Below, in pieces: positions 4,512 to 11,040 of a DNA stretch of 11,754 bases. Both the position numbers and the translations under genes were made by a program. The stretch is taken from the NCBI GenBank assembly GCA_002432565.1, contig DJFP01000175.1, forward strand, positions 11,834-23,587. The letters run 5' to 3'. Every line of letters starts with the position of its first letter. The stretch's first letter is position 1. The notes beneath the pieces are model-generated. The model was not told where the DNA came from. It saw only the letters and a list, made by a program, of their open reading frames with translations, and did no database searches. The stretch comes from Flavobacteriales bacterium UBA5869. GTDB lineage: Bacteria > Bacteroidota > Bacteroidia > Flavobacteriales_D > Crocinitomicaceae.

Positions 4512-6836
4512 CTACCCGTTTTTGTAAAAATCCGTGAAAAATGCAGCTTTGTTGCTCAGGCGCTTCGATTCCGAGCGGTTTTCCTGGCTCCAGCGGGCAT
4601 ATTTCAAGCCGATCTCATAGTTGGACGGGAGTAATTCAAGGGCTTTTTTCCGGTTGTAATCGAGCCGTTGTGACTCCATTTGGGATGCGTGGCGGAATTC
4701 CAGGATTTTTTTGAGGATCTCCGATTTGTTGCGGGTAAATAAAATGTTTGCTTCCTTCGTTTCCGAAGAATCCAGGTCCGGATAGTTATCTTCTATTTTT
4801 TGAAGTTTAACCATCATGTCGGAAAGATCAATGCGTTTGGTTGACGGATCTAAATACTTCTCCACGTATGAGATAAAATCGGTGTAAATGTATAGCGGAT
4901 CTTCGAAATTGCTGCCCTTTATTAATTGGAAAGCCAATGCCGGAAGCTTTTCCCGAACGCTTTGAATCATGTGGTGGTCTACCAATCCGGTGGTGCGCAC
5001 AGTAACCGTGTTCGGAACAGACTTCGACCACACCTCGTGAAAGGACTGTCCGCTGACATTCCCGTTTTCATCCGTAAATTGTGCTCCTGCAGGACCATAC
5101 ATGTTGAAATGCCACAAATCGTTTTGCTCGTCAAAGATGTTTGTTTCCAGTTTAGCCCGCACCTTAGCCGTTATCTGAACGAAATCCTGCTGGAATTTGT
5201 CCAGGGCTTCTTTCTTTTTCTTAAAGGATCGCAGCTTGCGCAGGTAATTGTCGTAATTCGGGTTTTGCTCCTCCTCCCGGACACTTCGCAGCATGTCGCG
5301 GACTTCGCTGTTCACATCTTTGCGGAATTCTTCCGAGCCGGTAAACCAGCCTTCCCAAACGTCATCCAGGAACACATCCGACTCTACACCGCGGTTGTAA
5401 TTTTCAAAGGTCACGGTGTCCGGTCCGTCTTTTGCTACCACGGCTGCATGGTGATCTCCGAACTGGACAAATCCCCGGGCTTTTTGATATTGGCTCTTTG
5501 CTACTAATCCCAGCTTTTCGGAACTCGTTTGCAGGGCCAGGAATCGCTTCATTAATTTTTGGGTTTCCGAATGATCCAGGGTAGTTACATCTACTCCATC
5601 GCCGGTTATTCCTTTTTGGTCGATGGTTCCGGGTGATGGAAGCGCAAAAGAAGAAAACGATTCCCCTACTTCCGGAGCGGTATGTTCGTTGATCCCAAGG
5701 TCGCTTGTGAGTTCCTGGTTGCCCTTTGTATTCTTGTACCTGATGGTGTCCCGAGTCTTCAGATACCCCGTGATATGCGGGAAAACATCATCTTCAATGG
5801 AGCCATTGTTTTCGGCACTCTTTTGATTGTAAATTTCATAGACCTGCTTCCACAATGCTTTTGGAATTCCATCTGCACTGAGTGCGCGTAAGATCCGGTC
5901 GCTTGGTCTGACACGTATTCCCAGGAAGCCCGTTTTAAAGTAGTTATGAACTTCTTCGCTGATCGGTCCGTTATTGAAGGTATAAGGACTCACATCATTT
6001 TGCCACTTATCTTCGAAGCCCTCGGTGGTATTGTTTTCATCCAGTTGGTTCAAAACCCGGCCAAACTTGTTGCCATCTGAAAGCTTGACAGATCCGAGTA
6101 CTTTTTCGCTTCCGGGTTTATTTCCGATCACCAGGTGTTTTCCTCCCACAATTTTTTCGGACACAAAAGTACAAACACTAACATCCATCAATTCCTCATT
6201 CGGATTTACATGCGGACTTTTCACCGGTTTCACGCGGATCAGGTCCTGGGTCTGTCCGTCGGGGTTTGCGGGATTTTTCGGAGTGGTTATTTTCGCTCCG
6301 GGTTCCTGGTCCAGGGTTATGCGCGACCGGATATTGATCAGCCGCTGACGGAAATTTTGAATGTTTCCGGCTTCCCCGTAAAAAACTTTGGGCTGTCCAA
6401 CGGTACTTTCCAGCGCCAACAATCCTTTTTCGGATACTTTTAGCGGTGGATTATCCTTCGTACGCGGTTTCCAGTTTCGCTTGGAAACAACGGATTTAAG
6501 CCCTCCCTGATTGGTGGTTTCTCTTCCGCTCTCCAGTTGATTGCTCGGGAACAGCGGTTTTTGTCCGTCGTCCTGAGTTTGATAGTCTTGCGGGTTAAGA
6601 ATGGTATACCGCTGAATGACTGCATTTGAACCAATACTTGAAGTTGCCGGTGTTTTTGCTTTTGTTTGAGTTGTATCCGAAGATTGCCGGATTCCTGCAA
6701 TGAGGGTTTGCTGCTGAACGGTACTCGCCCTGTTATCTACAAAAGAAAGCTGCTGCCGATTGGCTGAGGGTTTAGCCTGCTTTTGATAAGAAGCGGAGCT
6801 TTTTTGAACAGTTTTTTTGTTGAAAGGAGCGTACAT
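4512..6836 (-). CDS. Large putative exported effector, papain-like candidate, injection-system-type leader
   Basis: A 774-residue protein of uncertain function. The leader (1-80) matches that of the HNH gene in layout: MYAPFNKKT, then QLSFVDNRASTVQQQ (29-43), a Ser/Thr/Gln-rich linker and VIQRY (74-78). The rest is mixed alpha/beta with no signal peptide or membrane helix. It has only one cysteine, C222 (in VSVCTFVSEK). Later blocks look conserved: GDHHAAVVAKDG (460-471), VTFENYNR (475-482), LWHFNMYGPAG (574-584) and GQSFHEVW (596-603). I remember similar 'H-aAVV-KDG-D-T-EN-y' and 'W-F-MYG ... SFHE' patterns from Bacteroidota DUF4157-type proteins. The order Cys, then His, then Glu/Asn fits a papain-like protease, deamidase or transferase, but this is inference. 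Residues about 640-770 are helical and charged. The gene lies between the Cys-rich protein and the HNH gene on the same strand, with gaps of 100 and 83 bases. No frameshift was seen. Confidence 0.8.
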   Translation of the reverse strand: MYAPFNKKTVQKSSASYQKQAKPSANRQQLSFVDNRASTVQQQTLIAGIRQSSDTTQTKAKTPATSSIGSNAVIQRYTILNPQDYQTQDDGQKPLFPSNQLESGRETTNQGGLKSVVSKRNWKPRTKDNPPLKVSEKGLLALESTVGQPKVFYGEAGNIQNFRQRLINIRSRITLDQEPGAKITTPKNPANPDGQTQDLIRVKPVKSPHVNPNEELMDVSVCTFVSEKIVGGKHLVIGNKPGSEKVLGSVKLSDGNKFGRVLNQLDENNTTEGFEDKWQNDVSPYTFNNGPISEEVHNYFKTGFLGIRVRPSDRILRALSADGIPKALWKQVYEIYNQKSAENNGSIEDDVFPHITGYLKTRDTIRYKNTKGNQELTSDLGINEHTAPEVGESFSSFALPSPGTIDQKGITGDGVDVTTLDHSETQKLMKRFLALQTSSEKLGLVAKSQYQKARGFVQFGDHHAAVVAKDGPDTVTFENYNRGVESDVFLDDVWEGWFTGSEEFRKDVNSEVRDMLRSVREEEQNPNYDNYLRKLRSFKKKKEALDKFQQDFVQITAKVRAKLETNIFDEQNDLWHFNMYGPAGAQFTDENGNVSGQSFHEVWSKSVPNTVTVRTTGLVDHHMIQSVREKLPALAFQLIKGSNFEDPLYIYTDFISYVEKYLDPSTKRIDLSDMMVKLQKIEDNYPDLDSSETKEANILFTRNKSEILKKILEFRHASQMESQRLDYNRKKALELLPSNYEIGLKYARWSQENRSESKRLSNKAAFFTDFYKNG

Positions 6837-6936
6837 GGTCCAGCGAATTCTGATTATCAGCTAAATATAACCAAATCTTTTTCTGTGAGTTAAATCGTGT
6901 GTAAAAAAGCACGAATTCCTAAACGATGAAGGTATT

Positions 6937-7305
6937 TCACCACAAAGGTTCTTTACTTACGGCACCTGCCGAAATTCCAATGAAATGCGGAAGCCAGCAG
7001 TCTGCTACAATAACTCCGATCTCTGCACTGCAATTCGGGTAAACCTGGTTCAGGACGCTTAAATCACCCGGACCGCAGCAGCCATACAGTCGCGTTGAAT
7101 CTTTGTGATTCTGAAGGTTTACGCTTTTTATATTGACCAGGAAATCAATGGGCGTTTCAAAATGAATCTCTATTTCAGGGGCATTGATGTAAAGTCCCGA
7201 ACCAATGATCGGTGCCTGATCGTCCATGTTTGCCTGATCCGGATTGGCCTGCTGTAACTCCATCACAGTCAGTTGGTAATTGCATTTTTTGCAGTAGAGT
7301 TTCAT
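6937..7305 (-). CDS. Small cysteine-rich putative zinc-binding protein, unknown function
   Basis: A 122-residue cytoplasmic protein with no signal peptide or membrane segment. It opens with MKLYCKKCNYQLT, where C5-x-x-C8 looks like half of a zinc ribbon. Further cysteines follow at 76-77 (YGCCGPG), 92 (YPNCSAEIG) and 103 (ADCWLPHF), giving enough ligands for a structural zinc site. I recognise the layout (an N-terminal CxxC, a central LVN.KS.NL.NH segment, then GCCGP and DCW.PHF) as that of a widespread family of uncharacterised proteins. I know of no function for it. It lies 100 bases upstream of the 774-residue effector gene on the same strand, so it may share a transcript, but no promoter or terminator settles this. 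It could be a simple neighbour rather than a chaperone or immunity factor. Confidence 0.8.
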   Translation of the reverse strand: MKLYCKKCNYQLTVMELQQANPDQANMDDQAPIIGSGLYINAPEIEIHFETPIDFLVNIKSVNLQNHKDSTRLYGCCGPGDLSVLNQVYPNCSAEIGVIVADCWLPHFIGISAGAVSKEPLW

Positions 7306-7438
7306 GGTGGGAACGGAATTAGAACTTTTAATAGTTAACCGAATTTATACATTTTTTGGATAGTTTTTCTTAGTGGTCTTTTTTAACTAAATTTATTCTC
7401 ATCGGTTTTTGCCGGAATCTCATTTAATACTATTCAAG

Positions 7439-7894
7439 ATGAAAAAGTTAAGTTATAACGTAGAAATCAACGCTTCACCGGAAAAGGTTTACGATACCAT
7501 GTTGGGCTTGAGCGATAAGAAAACTTATGAAACCTGGACCGCGCCTTTTGCACCTACTTCTACCTTTGAAGGCACCTGGGACGAGGGCGGTAAAATTATT
7601 TTTACATCCAATGCGGAAGGCGGCGAAAAGTCGGGAATGGTAGCACGCATTGAGAAGAACGACCCGGCAAAGTTTGTTTCCATCCTTCATTACGGCATGC
7701 TGGAAAAAGGAGAAGAAATCACTGAAGGCCCGAAAGTGGAAGGCTGGAGCAATGCCCATGAAAACTATTGGTTCGAGCCTACAAATAATGGGACAAAAGT
7801 GAAAGTGGAAGTCGACACGAAAGACGAATATGTGAACTTCTTTGACGAAGTGTGGCCCAAAGCGCTTGGAAAGTTGAAAGAAATAAGTGAATAA
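7439..7894 (+). CDS. START/AHSA1-like SRPBCC domain protein
   Basis: A 151-residue single-domain protein of the SRPBCC (Bet v1/START) superfamily, AHSA1-like branch. These are cytoplasmic helix-grip proteins with a deep hydrophobic cavity that bind small hydrophobic ligands or partner proteins. It begins with the typical strand and helix SYNVEINASPEKVYDTML. TYETWTAPFAPTSTFEGTW follows (an AHSA1-type 'W...F.......G.W' layout), then GGKIIFTSNAEGG, GMVARIEKNDPAKFVSI, a long beta hairpin NYWFEPTNNGTKVKVEVD and the C-terminal helix FDEVWPKALGKLKEI. The start is the ATG at 7439; the frame continues upstream to a TTG at 7409, but the added residues do not belong to the fold. It is a stand-alone gene converging on the M56 gene, with a terminator between. 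The ligand is unknown. Confidence 0.9.
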   Translation: MKKLSYNVEINASPEKVYDTMLGLSDKKTYETWTAPFAPTSTFEGTWDEGGKIIFTSNAEGGEKSGMVARIEKNDPAKFVSILHYGMLEKGEEITEGPKVEGWSNAHENYWFEPTNNGTKVKVEVDTKDEYVNFFDEVWPKALGKLKEISE

Positions 7895-7920
7895 TTCCGG
7901 GGTTAACTATAAAATATAAA

Positions 7921-7945
7921 AACCCTGACGATAAATGTCAGGGTT
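7921..7945 (-). terminator. Hairpin terminator for the blaI-M56 operon
   Basis: A perfect 9-base stem AACCCTGAC / GTCAGGGTT with a 7-base loop. On the minus strand it is followed by TTTTATATTTTAT, a proper U-rich tail, about 50 bases past the M56 stop. It also sits 27 bases past the stop of the convergent SRPBCC gene, but on the plus strand there is no T run, so it mainly serves the minus-strand operon. Confidence 0.85.
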
Positions 7946-7996
7946 CATCTCTAACTGTACTGATGTCTGCTACTTAGGCTTTGTTTGAGACATGTG

Positions 7997-9847
7997 TTAA
8001 TGCGTATCAGTTTGGTATGTGATGCGCATGCCGGGTTTGAGGTGTTTTTTTACTTCTTTGAAAAGCGATTCGGACTGTTTTTTTTCGTTAATAGTTAAAC
8101 CGTTTTCAGTTAGTTCGAAGGAACGGATCTTCCCGGTGTAACCCGATTTTCGGACCTCGTCCAAAACTTTTTGGGTAATATCCTGGTAGATAGCTTCCTG
8201 GCGTTGAAATTCTTTTTCCTGCAGCCTCATTTTTGCGTCCATTTTACGCGACTGTTCATCAATCTTACGGGCCTGTTCGTCAATTTTACGGGTTTCTGCG
8301 TCAATCTTTGCAGATTCTGCATCGATCTTGAGTTGTTCTGCTTCAATACGACGCTGGGCTTCATCGTGCTTTTTCCAGTCAATATCACTTTCTTTCTTAT
8401 TGATTTCGGCTTCAAGAATCTTTACCTGCTTATCTATAATAGCAGTGTGCTTGTCAATCACAGCTGTATGTTTGTCAATGATCGCCGTGTGTTTGTCTAT
8501 AATGCCGGATGCCTCATCAATGATCCGTTCTTCTTCGGAGGTATCGGAAGCAATGGTTTTTTCATAATTGGCAATCAGTTCGTTGATCTGCGGCAGGTAG
8601 TTCTCCCGGTCCTTTCCGGTAATGAGTTTGCCGTCGACTTTGAAATGCTTCATATCAGCCGGAACCTGGTAAAGCATTCCCCTGCTCTTAAAGATATACA
8701 CCTGTGATTTCTTTCCATTCGCATCATCCACATACCGGATCGCAGTTCCTTCCGGAACATCCTTCGGATTGTATTTGTCATGACTCAGCGGATCGGCCGG
8801 TGTTTGAGCGGTAGAAGAATTTACATTCAGAACCACCAGGATAACAATTACACTCAATGCTGCGCAGGCAGATAAAAAGTACTTCTCCCGGTTGCTGAGC
8901 ATTTTGTTGGTGTTGAAAAGAATTCGTTTGGCGCGGTCTGCCAGCTTCATCTTCTGATCTCCGAACTGCATGGAAAAACGCTGCGTACTCATGTTGTATT
9001 CCTGGAAAGAGATCAGGGCATTGACAAATTCTTTTTTATTGTTGGTCACTCCGATAGCCAGATCATCGCAGCAATTCTCACGTTCATCCTTCAGTAAAGA
9101 AGAGATCCACAAAACTCCCGGGTTGAAGAAAAATAAGATTTCCAGGAAGGTTTGCATCAGGTTCACCGCATAATCGCTGCGGCGGATGTGAGCAAGCTCG
9201 TGCAGTAAAATAGCCTCTACCTGGTCTTGCGGAATGTTGTTTAGCAATCCGACCGGCATCAGGATAATAGGTTTGAAGAATCCGGTTACGGAAGGAACCG
9301 TTACTAATTCGGATTCAAGCAATTGCACACCGCGTTTGATCCGGAGTGAAACCTGAAGCTCGGATAAACGCTTCTGCCACATTTCTGGTGGAGAAATTGT
9401 TTGGTAATTGCGTACGCGGTAAACTTGCCGGATAGCGCCGGTCATGCGGATACATTTGAATACAAAAACGACAAACCAGATCAGGACAATCCAGGAACCG
9501 TATTCGCTTATAAATGCTGTTGTTACAGAAAAGGCAGTGTTCGGTTCATCTTTGATTACTGAAGGAGAAGCAGAAACAGCTGGTCCTGTTTGAATAGTCT
9601 TTGCTTCCATTTTTGTCTGCAACACGGGTGCCTTTGTTTCGAATTCGTGATAGAAGGTGAAACCGATTGCTATTACGAATGACAGGGTTAATGCGGCAAG
9701 CAGGTTGTATCGAACTACCGACGTTGATTTTTTGGTCAATAAAAGGGTCAATCCCGCCAGGATAGCCGCTGCAAGTCCGAGCCAAAGCGAATGGATCAGT
9801 GTCCAGCTCACTGCTGTAATGATAGAGTCGTTCACTAAAAAATGCAT
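7997..9847 (-). CDS. BlaR1-like M56 family membrane zinc peptidase with C-terminal heptad repeats
   Basis: A 616-residue integral membrane peptidase of the M56 (BlaR1/MecR1) family. In known systems the peptidase, once triggered, leads to cleavage of the partner BlaI repressor. Predicted membrane helices lie at about residues 10-37, 46-65, 116-131 and 323-343. The cytoplasmic zinc site is HELAH (216-220), with E257 in the ERENCCDD block as the likely third ligand. After the last helix comes an extracytoplasmic region of about 270 residues that is not a penicillin-binding sensor domain. It holds an RYVDDANGKKSQVYIF segment, four heptads of the IIDKHTA type (449-476), five of the RKIDEQA type (506-540) and a small terminal domain (DITQKVLDEVRKSGYTG...). 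The gene follows blaI by 21 bases and ends ~50 bases before a terminator. Called blaR1-like by architecture; the inducing signal is unknown and probably not a beta-lactam. Confidence 0.93.
   Translation of the reverse strand: MHFLVNDSIITAVSWTLIHSLWLGLAAAILAGLTLLLTKKSTSVVRYNLLAALTLSFVIAIGFTFYHEFETKAPVLQTKMEAKTIQTGPAVSASPSVIKDEPNTAFSVTTAFISEYGSWIVLIWFVVFVFKCIRMTGAIRQVYRVRNYQTISPPEMWQKRLSELQVSLRIKRGVQLLESELVTVPSVTGFFKPIILMPVGLLNNIPQDQVEAILLHELAHIRRSDYAVNLMQTFLEILFFFNPGVLWISSLLKDERENCCDDLAIGVTNNKKEFVNALISFQEYNMSTQRFSMQFGDQKMKLADRAKRILFNTNKMLSNREKYFLSACAALSVIVILVVLNVNSSTAQTPADPLSHDKYNPKDVPEGTAIRYVDDANGKKSQVYIFKSRGMLYQVPADMKHFKVDGKLITGKDRENYLPQINELIANYEKTIASDTSEEERIIDEASGIIDKHTAIIDKHTAVIDKHTAIIDKQVKILEAEINKKESDIDWKKHDEAQRRIEAEQLKIDAESAKIDAETRKIDEQARKIDEQSRKMDAKMRLQEKEFQRQEAIYQDITQKVLDEVRKSGYTGKIRSFELTENGLTINEKKQSESLFKEVKKHLKPGMRITYQTDTH
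8228..8332 (-). repeat. Heptad repeat block 2 in the M56 gene (five 21-base units)
   Basis: Encodes residues 506-540 of the M56 protein as five seven-residue units: LKIDAES, AKIDAET, RKIDEQA, RKIDEQS, RKMDAKM. The constant I/M-D pair at fixed positions and alternating charges predict a coiled coil. The DNA units are diverged, so the repeat is old or under protein-level selection. Confidence 0.85.
8420..8503 (-). repeat. Heptad repeat block 1 in the M56 gene (four 21-base units)
   Basis: Encodes residues 449-476: IIDKHTA, IIDKHTA, VIDKHTA, IIDKQVK. The first three protein units are almost identical, but the DNA uses different synonymous codons (GACAAACAC versus GACAAGCAC type choices), which points to selection on the protein repeat rather than very recent duplication. 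Confidence 0.85.
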
Positions 9848-9868
9848 AGTATAGGGTTTTAAGAGTTC

Positions 9869-10270
9869 TTATTTTTTGTCAAGCTGATCCAGCATAGCGC
9901 GGATTGCATCCAGTTCTTCCTGCGAGGTCTTCTTGTTCCCCAGCAGCTGCATCATCAGCTTCGTACTTGAACCGTTGAACATCGTATCAATAAACTTATC
10001 CAGTAAAACGGTCTTGGTATGATCTTCTTCGATGGCCGCACTGTAAATATGTTTCATGCTCGAAGCATCACGCAGGAGCATTTCCTTTTCGGTCATGATC
10101 TGCATAAGCTTTAATGTGGAAGTATATTGTACGGCACGTTTCTGCTCGTTCAGGTAATCATTTACAAAACGAACGGTTGAAGGACCGTTTTTCCAAAGGA
10201 CCTGCAAAATTTCCAATTCTGATTTTGTCGGTTCCGATTGCGGAGTATTTTCGTCTTTTTTTGCTTTCAT
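9869..10270 (-). CDS. blaI: BlaI/MecI/CopY family transcriptional repressor
   Basis: A 133-residue dimeric winged-helix repressor of the BlaI/MecI family. Residues about 15-80 form the DNA-binding domain: PTKSELEILQVLWKNGPSTV (helix 1 and turn), RFVNDYLNEQKRAVQYTSTLKL (recognition region) and MTEKEMLLRDASSMKHIYSA (wing). Residues 84-133 form the C-terminal dimerisation helices, which in the family are inactivated by the M56 partner. The length is normal apart from a 14-residue polar N-terminal extension (MKAKKDENTPQSEP). The ATG at 10270-10268 is the only sensible start. The gene lies 21 bases upstream of the M56 gene, forming the standard repressor-protease pair. A well-formed promoter with an embedded palindrome lies directly upstream, so autorepression is expected. 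The regulon beyond this operon is not visible; no beta-lactamase gene is in the window. Confidence 0.95.
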   Translation of the reverse strand: MKAKKDENTPQSEPTKSELEILQVLWKNGPSTVRFVNDYLNEQKRAVQYTSTLKLMQIMTEKEMLLRDASSMKHIYSAAIEEDHTKTVLLDKFIDTMFNGSSTKLMMQLLGNKKTSQEELDAIRAMLDQLDKK

Positions 10271-10274
10271 GTTT

Positions 10275-10304
10275 CAAAGGTAGGAAATTTTTCGTACGAA
10301 ACAA
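10275..10304 (-). promoter_or_regulatory. Promoter of blaI: TTG - 19 bases - TACCTTTG
   Basis: On the minus strand, TTG (10304-10302) and TACCTTTG (10282-10275) match the Bacteroidota -33/-7 consensus exactly with a 19-base spacer. The -7 box ends only 4 bases before the ATG at 10270, so the transcript should have almost no leader or start at the ATG itself. Confidence 0.75.
10281..10301. promoter_or_regulatory. Candidate BlaI operator: overlapping dyads around TTTCGTACGAAA
   Basis: A perfect 12-base palindrome TTTCGTACGAAA occupies 10290-10301. It overlaps a second near-dyad, TAGGAAA-TT-TTTCGTA (10281-10296, one mismatch), and is followed by GTTGTA. These fill the spacer between the -33 and -7 boxes of blaI, the position expected of an autorepressor. 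BlaI-type operators are short TAC...GTA dyads, which fits, but binding by this protein is inferred. Confidence 0.6.
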
Positions 10305-10374
10305 GTTGTAGATGAATTTTAACAAAAAAATCCGAACTCATTCTCTCATTCTGATAAATACGTCATTTGTCCTA

Positions 10375-10405
10375 TTGAAAGAACCCTTTTGCTGCTCTTA
10401 CTTTG
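10375..10405 (+). promoter_or_regulatory. Candidate promoter of the lipoprotein gene: TTG - 20 bases - TTACTTTG
   Basis: TTG at 10375-10377 and TTACTTTG at 10398-10405 fit the Bacteroidota -33/-7 pattern (one mismatch in TAnnTTTG, 20-base spacer). The ATG follows 14 bases later, again implying a very short leader. It supports the inner ATG at 10420 as the start. Confidence 0.5.
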
Positions 10406-10419
10406 CTAAAAAAAAAAAC

Positions 10420-10842
10420 ATGAAACATCTTTTGTATTTAGTACTTGCAGTAGCGGTAATTGCAGGCTGCAGCAAAGAAAAGAAAGCCTTAAAGAGTTTG
10501 GGCGGAGAAACCTGGGTAATGACCAAATCGACCTATGAAGATACCGGGAACGAGGATCTGACAGGAATCCGCAGAGCGTTTACCTTTGAAAGCTGTAAAA
10601 AGAAAGATCAGCCTTGTCCGGGAACGTTTGTATACCAAATTCCGCAATACGACCAGGATTTACAATGGACCATCACCTACTCCATTTCGGATGATGCGGA
10701 TCTGTTGACTATTGTGCGGACTCCATCCAATTTTGAGGGAACTGTTCAAACGGATGAATACGAAATCCTGCAATTGGAAAAGGACTTCATGGAGCTGAAG
10801 GATTTGGAAAACAATCACGTTTCGGAGTGGGAAACAGAATGA
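10420..10842 (+). CDS. Small lipoprotein of unknown function
   Basis: A 140-residue predicted lipoprotein. MKHLLYLVLAVAVIAGCSKE is a textbook lipoprotein signal: basic start, hydrophobic core and the lipobox VIAGC, with C17 as the lipidated residue. The mature part (GGETWVMTKSTYEDTGNEDL... and further strands such as GTFVYQIPQYDQDLQWTITY and TDEYEILQLEKDFMEL) has the layout of the lipocalin-like lipoproteins common in Bacteroidota: a 'W....' opening strand, a TFE..G-type middle and a closing 'I..L....M.L' strand. Two cysteines (in ESCKKKDQPCPG) could form a disulfide. The frame is open upstream to an ATG at 10312, but that would destroy the signal peptide and overlap the promoter. It is transcribed divergently from blaI and followed by a hairpin terminator. 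It could be part of the BlaI regulon, though it has its own promoter. Confidence 0.88.
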   Translation: MKHLLYLVLAVAVIAGCSKEKKALKSLGGETWVMTKSTYEDTGNEDLTGIRRAFTFESCKKKDQPCPGTFVYQIPQYDQDLQWTITYSISDDADLLTIVRTPSNFEGTVQTDEYEILQLEKDFMELKDLENNHVSEWETE

Positions 10843-10890
10843 TAATCCTATTCCAACTTTAAAAACTATCTAAAAAAATAAAAAGCAAGT

Positions 10891-10924
10891 GGAGTTCACA
10901 GTATTTGTACCGTGAGCTCTTTTT
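10891..10924 (+). terminator. Hairpin terminator after the lipoprotein gene
   Basis: The stem GAGTTCACAGTA (10892-10903) pairs with TACCGTGAGCTC (10908-10919) around a 4-base TTTG loop, with one mismatch and one G-T pair. It is followed directly by TTTTT on the plus strand, 49 bases past the lipoprotein stop. On the other strand a T-rich run (CTTTTTATTTTTTTA) follows 8 bases after the stem, so it may also stop transcripts from the M90 gene. The rest of the 198-base gap holds only a weak 5-base hairpin at 10940-10960. Confidence 0.8.
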
Positions 10925-11040
10925 GGGATTTAATTTCCGGGCTCTTTAACTTGATGAGCCAATATCCTTCTGAAACAAAGGAAATCAGTTGTAAATCAAT
11001 TGTATTGGGATAGGAGTTTGGGACCTGCTATATTAAGGAC

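Noticed and set aside
7409..7438. Longer SRPBCC protein from a TTG at 7409
   Set aside because: The ATG at 7439 starts directly at the conserved first strand; the upstream codons add nothing to the fold.
8171..8707. 178-codon open frame on the plus strand opposite the M56 gene
   Set aside because: It is an antisense shadow of the heptad repeats; its repetitive Phe/Asn/Leu sequence is the reverse complement of the Ile-Asp-Lys units.
7872..10311. Beta-lactam resistance operon because of BlaI/BlaR1 similarity
   Set aside because: No beta-lactamase or penicillin-binding gene is present and the M56 protein lacks the penicillin-sensor domain.
10312..10419. Longer version of the lipoprotein from the ATG at 10312
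   Set aside because: It would bury the signal peptide and lipobox and cover the TTG/TTACTTTG promoter boxes.
10940..10960. GGCTC/GAGCC hairpin as a second terminator for the M90 gene
   Set aside because: The 5-base stem has an 11-base loop and no T run on either strand.
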